Assembly: GCA_002377645.1 (NCBI GenBank)
Contig: DFQF01000100.1
Location: 1 to 9,623 of the forward strand
Length of the DNA: 9,623 nt
Direction of reading: 5' to 3'
Source of the DNA: Nitrospinaceae bacterium UBA3496
GTDB lineage: Bacteria > UBA8248
Shown here: positions 6,340-9,623 of the stretch, in pieces
Position numbering within the stretch: the stretch's first letter is position 1
Layout of the letters: every line of letters starts with the position of its first letter
Made by a program: the position numbers and the translations under genes
The notes under the pieces: model-generated
What the model was told of the DNA's origin: nothing
Database searches by the model: none
What the model saw: the letters and a program-made list of their open reading frames with translations, nothing else

Positions 6340-8640
6340 TTATGGAAAACTGGGAGGTGAGACCCTTCTATTAGAAGCCGCTTGATAAGCAGAGGCAACC
6401 TTCAAGATTAAATCTTCTTTTCCAGGCTCTGCTCTAAAGACTAAAGAAAAAGGAAGTCCTGGTTCTGGAATTTTTGTCAGCGTGTTCGAATATACTGCCT
6501 TATAACTTTTTTTATCTTCGCTTAATACAAAAACAGGATCATAAACTGTGGTTACATAACCAGCAGGAACCAACACCTCGGTCAAACCAGCATTTGGTCC
6601 AAAACGGGTTTCCAGTCTAATGTTTTGCCAATGCCCTGGCTGGCTGGCTCCTCCAATAATCGCGGGAGGAAAAGGTGTATGCAACCTAACAAGAACATCT
6701 AAATTATTCTCTATAAGAACCATCATATCTACTCTGCGAAGAAGTTCTCTTAACATGATACGTTCATTCACTCCTTGCCTATTTCCATGAGGGTTTCTCG
6801 GATCCACTACTTCTTCCCAATTTTTAAAGGAAGCTCTATGATCATCTCCCCAAAACTTAGAACGTGCATTCAATGCAGAAAAATCGGTAAGCGTTTCTGT
6901 GAAACCTTTTTCTTTCCAATCTTGCGCACGTCTTGTTAAATATTGAGGAATATGAAAACGGAAAGACATCGCAAGCTCTTGCTGCTGGATAGTAGCGATA
7001 TCAAAATTAGAAGGAGGCTCCACTCTTCCCTCTGCCAGTTCGACAAAATAGTCAATCGGCTTCATAGTTCCTGAACCAAATACGACACCTGGCGCGAATT
7101 CGGTAGGAACAATGGATGCAGCAAACTCTTTATAAAGAGGCTCGCCTTTAGCATCTAGCCTAAACAGTATGTCGGGCATAAAAACAGGAACCAGTTTACA
7201 AAGCGCTTTCCTGTAATCGGTTTCCATTGTCTCTAATTCAGCATCCTGCTCCCAAAGAGGATCTACAGATTCCACTAAAGTCGCCCCAAGATGCGAATGC
7301 AACACTTCTTTCAGTTCTCTATTCGCAGCAGTCACAATAGGTTCTTCACTAATGGATACAGGATCATACACAAAAGATTCTCTTATAACTCCAATTCTTG
7401 TTCCTTCTAAAGAACCCTTATTTCCTGACTGACCAACATGCTCCACATAAGAAGTATCAAGTACCGAAGAGCGCGGTATGGTAGTAAAAGGATCTCTGGG
7501 ATCATAATAGCCGTTTTCCTCATCTTTCAGAGAATCCAGTACTTTCGCGCAGTCTACAATCGTCCTGCACATAATTCCGCTTCTATCACAATAAATATCT
7601 GCCCCAATAGCTCCGCCATCAAACCCAAGCATAGCTTTATGCGGAAGAATCAAAGACACAGCATTATGATTAGAGGGACCTCTACAAGAGGCCCTGGTTT
7701 CTTCTCCCAAACTTGCCATTACGAGATTAGTACTGACGGACACTGCAGAACCAGAGCTAGAACCTAAAGATGCAGCCCTTGTTGTATCGTAGGAATTCGA
7801 AGGATTACCGCCCCACGTTGTTCTTTGATATCCAAGAACAGAAGGCAAAATTTTATCAGGATCGTTTTTTCCACCAGGATTATCTGCACGACCGTTATAT
7901 TCTGTACTCACCGATTTGGCATAGATAATCGCGCCTTTCTTTCGGAGTTGATCGACGAGGATATGATCCCTGGCAGGAAAATCCATATCGTACGCGGCAT
8001 CTCCCCCGCCCGTAGAACGCATATCCTTGGTATCAAAAGGATCTTTAAAGGAGAATACAACTCCGTACATAGGCATTTTTTCAAAGTCGGGATTAGTTCC
8101 GTATTCTTCATCTAATTCTTGAGCTCGCTCGAGTGCATCGGGATACTGCCTAAACATCTCACAAGCAGGAGGAGCACCAGGAGGCAGAGGACCTTCTGAT
8201 GGATGCTTATCGAACTCCCCTTTACATGTAACAGAACGCTCTCCCCTAATATTTAACGTTGCAAGTGCATTGACCTGCTCTGCATCAGGAATCCCGGTAA
8301 TCATTCCAAACTGCTGAAAGACTTCAGGATCAGAAGAAGTAGCTTCCATTCTTCCATATTCAATAGGAGGACCTTCATACTTATCTAAATCAGGTAAGAT
8401 AACCGAAGCCTTTACCGTCTCAGTCGGAAAAGATAGTTCCGTTTTTGCTCTTTCCACTCCTGGAACTTTCTCTACGCTTTCGCCATCTTCAGTCACTAGC
8501 ATACTTGAAACGCCATTATACTTGCGTGCTCTTTCTATATACCTTTCCACTACTTCTTTACATGTTACTTCTCCATTTCGAATCGCGTTATGTAGCTGTT
8601 CTATCGTCGCTTCTTCAAGATTAAAAGATTTATCATTCAT
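6340..8640 (-). CDS. Amidase-signature family hydrolase, long form (766 residues)
   Basis: Amidase-signature enzymes hydrolyse C-N amide bonds through a Ser-cisSer-Lys triad. All three are visible: Lys199 in VVFSFKDPFDTKDM, cis-Ser294 in LGSSSGSAVS and nucleophile Ser318 in LGEETRASCRGPS. The Ser-to-Ser spacing of 24 equals that of fatty acid amide hydrolase. The N-terminal helix (about 10-42) and the closing NAGLTEVLVPAGY and LILKVASAYQAA elements also fit. The protein is far longer than the usual 450-550 residues. About 120 residues (roughly 45-165) are inserted between the first helix and the DALERAQELDEEYG helix, and the region at about 490-680 is also long. The nucleophile motif TRASCR replaces the usual TGGSIR. 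No signal peptide is seen, so it is probably cytoplasmic. A GAGGAA SD lies 6 bases upstream, inside the preceding small gene. Rows in this gene reach 45-53% GC, above its neighbours. Substrate unknown; GatA (tRNA amidation) is unlikely given length and motif. Confidence 0.92.
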   Translation of the reverse strand: MNDKSFNLEEATIEQLHNAIRNGEVTCKEVVERYIERARKYNGVSSMLVTEDGESVEKVPGVERAKTELSFPTETVKASVILPDLDKYEGPPIEYGRMEATSSDPEVFQQFGMITGIPDAEQVNALATLNIRGERSVTCKGEFDKHPSEGPLPPGAPPACEMFRQYPDALERAQELDEEYGTNPDFEKMPMYGVVFSFKDPFDTKDMRSTGGGDAAYDMDFPARDHILVDQLRKKGAIIYAKSVSTEYNGRADNPGGKNDPDKILPSVLGYQRTTWGGNPSNSYDTTRAASLGSSSGSAVSVSTNLVMASLGEETRASCRGPSNHNAVSLILPHKAMLGFDGGAIGADIYCDRSGIMCRTIVDCAKVLDSLKDEENGYYDPRDPFTTIPRSSVLDTSYVEHVGQSGNKGSLEGTRIGVIRESFVYDPVSISEEPIVTAANRELKEVLHSHLGATLVESVDPLWEQDAELETMETDYRKALCKLVPVFMPDILFRLDAKGEPLYKEFAASIVPTEFAPGVVFGSGTMKPIDYFVELAEGRVEPPSNFDIATIQQQELAMSFRFHIPQYLTRRAQDWKEKGFTETLTDFSALNARSKFWGDDHRASFKNWEEVVDPRNPHGNRQGVNERIMLRELLRRVDMMVLIENNLDVLVRLHTPFPPAIIGGASQPGHWQNIRLETRFGPNAGLTEVLVPAGYVTTVYDPVFVLSEDKKSYKAVYSNTLTKIPEPGLPFSLVFRAEPGKEDLILKVASAYQAASNRRVSPPSFP

Positions 8641-8643
8641 AAT

Positions 8644-8892
8644 TTATTCCTCAAATTCTTTATTTACAATCACTCTGTCAATGAAATCGATAACCGCTTT
8701 TTCATTCTTGGTAAATTTATTCCAATATTCCTCTGATTCCTTTTTAGTCATACAAGAATGTATTTTATCTTTTTTTTTCGTACTATCAATTTCATCTTGC
8801 ACTTCTTTTTGACTAGCAGAATGGCCGTTAGCTTGATTAAATTTTCGTGCAGCTGGCGAGAATTGATAGTATTTCTCATTTTGCTTTTTCAT
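8644..8892 (-). CDS. Unknown 82-residue hydrophilic protein, coupled to the amidase gene
   Basis: I do not recognise the family. The protein is very charged (many Lys and Glu), has no signal peptide or membrane segment, and looks helical in its second half (about 50-82), with regularly spaced aromatic and aliphatic residues (EEYWNKFTKNEKAVIDFIDR). It has a single Cys (residue 47) and a His/Ser-rich middle. The ATG at 8890-8892 is the earliest possible start, because an in-frame TAA is directly upstream. Its SD is weak (GAGAG about 13 bases away). Support for it being real comes from its stop 3 bases before the amidase ATG, with the amidase SD lying in its last codons. The opposite-strand frame (8758-9009) is Phe/Leu-rich and has no such context. 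A small partner, a regulator, or simply a leader gene for coupled translation are all possible. Confidence 0.65.
   Translation of the reverse strand: MKKQNEKYYQFSPAARKFNQANGHSASQKEVQDEIDSTKKKDKIHSCMTKKESEEYWNKFTKNEKAVIDFIDRVIVNKEFEE
8647..8652 (-). promoter_or_regulatory. Amidase ribosome binding site inside the last codons of the upstream small gene
   Basis: GAGGAA on the minus strand is also the final two Glu codons of the 82-residue gene, just before its TAA. It sits 6 bases from the amidase ATG, and only three bases separate that stop from the ATG. This arrangement is typical of translational coupling. Confidence 0.8.
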
Positions 8893-9147
8893 TTATTTAA
8901 TTTCACTCTCTTTCATAATCTGTACAATTATTTCAAAACTCATTATCTGGCTTGCTTTCGATTCCATAGTTATTTTCAACAAATTTATCTTTACCCTATA
9001 GAACGTTGAAATTTTTAATTTTACGAGCGTGACCAAAATAATAATGATTTTTTAAATATTTGTCGAACTTGTAACTCTCTGCTTTGATAAAGTATGATTT
9101 TATAAACAACATCTTAAATAACTTTTTAAAGTGGGGAATATTAGAAA
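8893..9147. promoter_or_regulatory. AT-rich divergent spacer between the amidase unit and the Sel1-repeat gene
   Basis: This stretch of 255 bases has no credible gene; the row starting at 9001 is about 22% GC. It should contain the amidase-unit promoter on the minus strand, but I could not find a well-spaced -35/-10 pair there (GATAAT at about 8942-8947 lacks a partner). The plus-strand promoter candidate is listed separately. No long inverted repeat or RNA-like structure stood out. Confidence 0.4.
9069..9098 (+). promoter_or_regulatory. Likely sigma-70 promoter of the Sel1-repeat gene
   Basis: TTGTAA (9069-9074) is followed after 18 bases by TATGAT (9093-9098), which matches the -10 consensus at five of six positions. 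A transcript would begin near 9105 and leave a leader of about 43 bases before the ATG at 9148. Confidence 0.45.
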
Positions 9148-9623
9148 ATGAAGAAGATTTTCTATTTCGCATTTACAATGCTGGCAGTGGCTTCTTTCTT
9201 ATTATCTACGATACCAACTTCTACACAAGCTGCTAGCTTCTCCGATGGCTTATCTGCATTCAAGGAAGAAGATTACGAAACCGCCTTCAAAATATGGAAA
9301 TCAGTCGCCAAAAAAGGAAATCCTAAAGCACAATTCAGATTAGCAGCTATGTACCGAAAAGGGATAGGTATACCAAAGAACCACAAAAAAGCGATCAGAT
9401 GGTTTCTACTCGCTGCAAAACAAGAGAAATCAGGATTTTCCGAACCCTTTAGGGCACAAATGAATCTTGGTCATTACTACCAAATGGGAGATGCGGTTAA
9501 TGAAAATAAAGTCATCGCTTTAAAATGGTATCTATCCGCTTCAAAAGGGTTTCGTCATTACGATTTCAGAAGAGGCACTAGAATAAGTGCGAAAATGATA
9601 GCGAAAATAAAAAAAGACATGTC
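9148..9623 (+). CDS. Secreted Sel1-like repeat (TPR-type) protein, 3' end outside the window
   Basis: At least 158 residues are open to the window edge, with no stop. It begins with a classical signal peptide: basic MKK, a hydrophobic core to about residue 20 and a likely signal peptidase I cut after STQA (residue 28), so the protein is exported. Next comes a helix typed GLSAFKEEDYETAFKIW, the usual Sel1/TPR cap. Sel1 repeats follow: about 55-91 has GNPKAQFRLAAMYRKGIGI and KKAIRWFLLAAKQ, and about 100-133 has RAQMNLGHYYQMGDA and ALKWYLSASKG. Such alpha-solenoids bind other proteins and often sit in envelope or signalling assemblies; the partner here is unknown. The ATG follows a GGGG-type SD (9133-9136) 11 bases away, a little distant, but the signal peptide supports this start. 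It is transcribed away from the amidase unit with its own promoter candidate. Confidence 0.88.
   Translation, partial: MKKIFYFAFTMLAVASFLLSTIPTSTQAASFSDGLSAFKEEDYETAFKIWKSVAKKGNPKAQFRLAAMYRKGIGIPKNHKKAIRWFLLAAKQEKSGFSEPFRAQMNLGHYYQMGDAVNENKVIALKWYLSASKGFRHYDFRRGTRISAKMIAKIKKDM

Noticed and set aside
7438..8115. Plus-strand frames within the amidase gene (7438-7767 and 7825-8115)
   Set aside because: They lie wholly inside a well-supported amidase reading frame with intact catalytic residues, and their translations look like no known domain.
6340..8640. Amidase as GatA, the glutamyl-tRNA amidotransferase A subunit
   Set aside because: It is much longer than GatA, the TGGSIR motif is replaced by TRASCR, a large insertion precedes the catalytic Lys, and no gatB or gatC lies nearby.
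8758..9009. Plus-strand 83-codon frame rich in Phe and Leu opposite the small amidase-linked gene
   Set aside because: It is the complement of a Lys/Glu-rich gene and AT-rich spacer, which yields Phe/Leu-rich frames by chance. It has no SD or recognisable motif, while the minus-strand gene is tied to the amidase.
1..9623. CRISPR array, insertion sequence, phage or toxin-antitoxin module
   Set aside because: I found no regularly spaced repeats, transposase or integrase motifs, terminal inverted repeats or recognisable toxin pair. The 82-residue gene before the amidase resembles no antitoxin I know, and the amidase is not a known toxin type.

Overview
This is a low-GC bacterial window. Hand-counted 60-base rows range from about 22% GC in the AT-rich spacer after 8892, through 32% in the aminotransferase and aldo/keto reductase genes, to 45-53% in parts of the amidase gene. 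Genes have clear GGAG-type Shine-Dalgarno (SD) sites. Three of the eight main genes appear to start with TTG, each with an SD 6-8 bases upstream. An MscS-type channel closely resembling the proteobacterial one and a secreted Sel1-repeat protein suggest a Gram-negative host. Frequent TTG starts and low GC would fit a spirochaete such as Leptospira, or other low-GC Gram-negatives, but no marker gene here fixes the taxon. There are no rRNAs, tRNAs, insertion sequences, CRISPR arrays or phage genes.

Layout. (1) 10-198 (+) encodes a 62-residue tail-anchored membrane protein that converges on (2) an MscS-family mechanosensitive channel, 211-1041 (-). (3) 1103-3142 (-) is a two-gene unit in which an EamA/DMT transporter is followed by a DegT/DnrJ/EryC1/StrS aminotransferase. 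(4) A 168-bp divergent spacer (3143-3310) separates it from a four-gene (+) unit: aldo/keto reductase, Gfo/Idh/MocA dehydrogenase and two tandemly duplicated small cupins. That unit closes at a strong 16-bp-stem terminator (6298-6337). (5) 6340-8892 (-) is a two-gene unit: an unknown 82-residue protein, then a 766-residue amidase-signature enzyme whose SD lies inside the last codons of the small gene. (6) After a 255-bp AT-rich spacer, a secreted Sel1-repeat protein begins at 9148 (+) and runs off the window.

How the genes may work together. Aldo/keto reductase, Gfo/Idh dehydrogenase and cupins are NAD(P)- and metal-dependent families that commonly act on sugars. The divergent aminotransferase has the hallmarks of the nucleotide-sugar branch. 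A plausible reading is synthesis or modification of an unusual (amino) sugar, with the DMT protein moving a product or precursor; this is inference from family membership and arrangement. The amidase unit looks independent. Its most unusual features are a roughly 120-residue insertion ahead of the catalytic lysine, an altered nucleophile motif and the coupled small gene. I see no convincing evidence of a defence or mobile system. The best novelty candidates are the amidase with its small partner and the divergent sugar-type locus with twin cupins.
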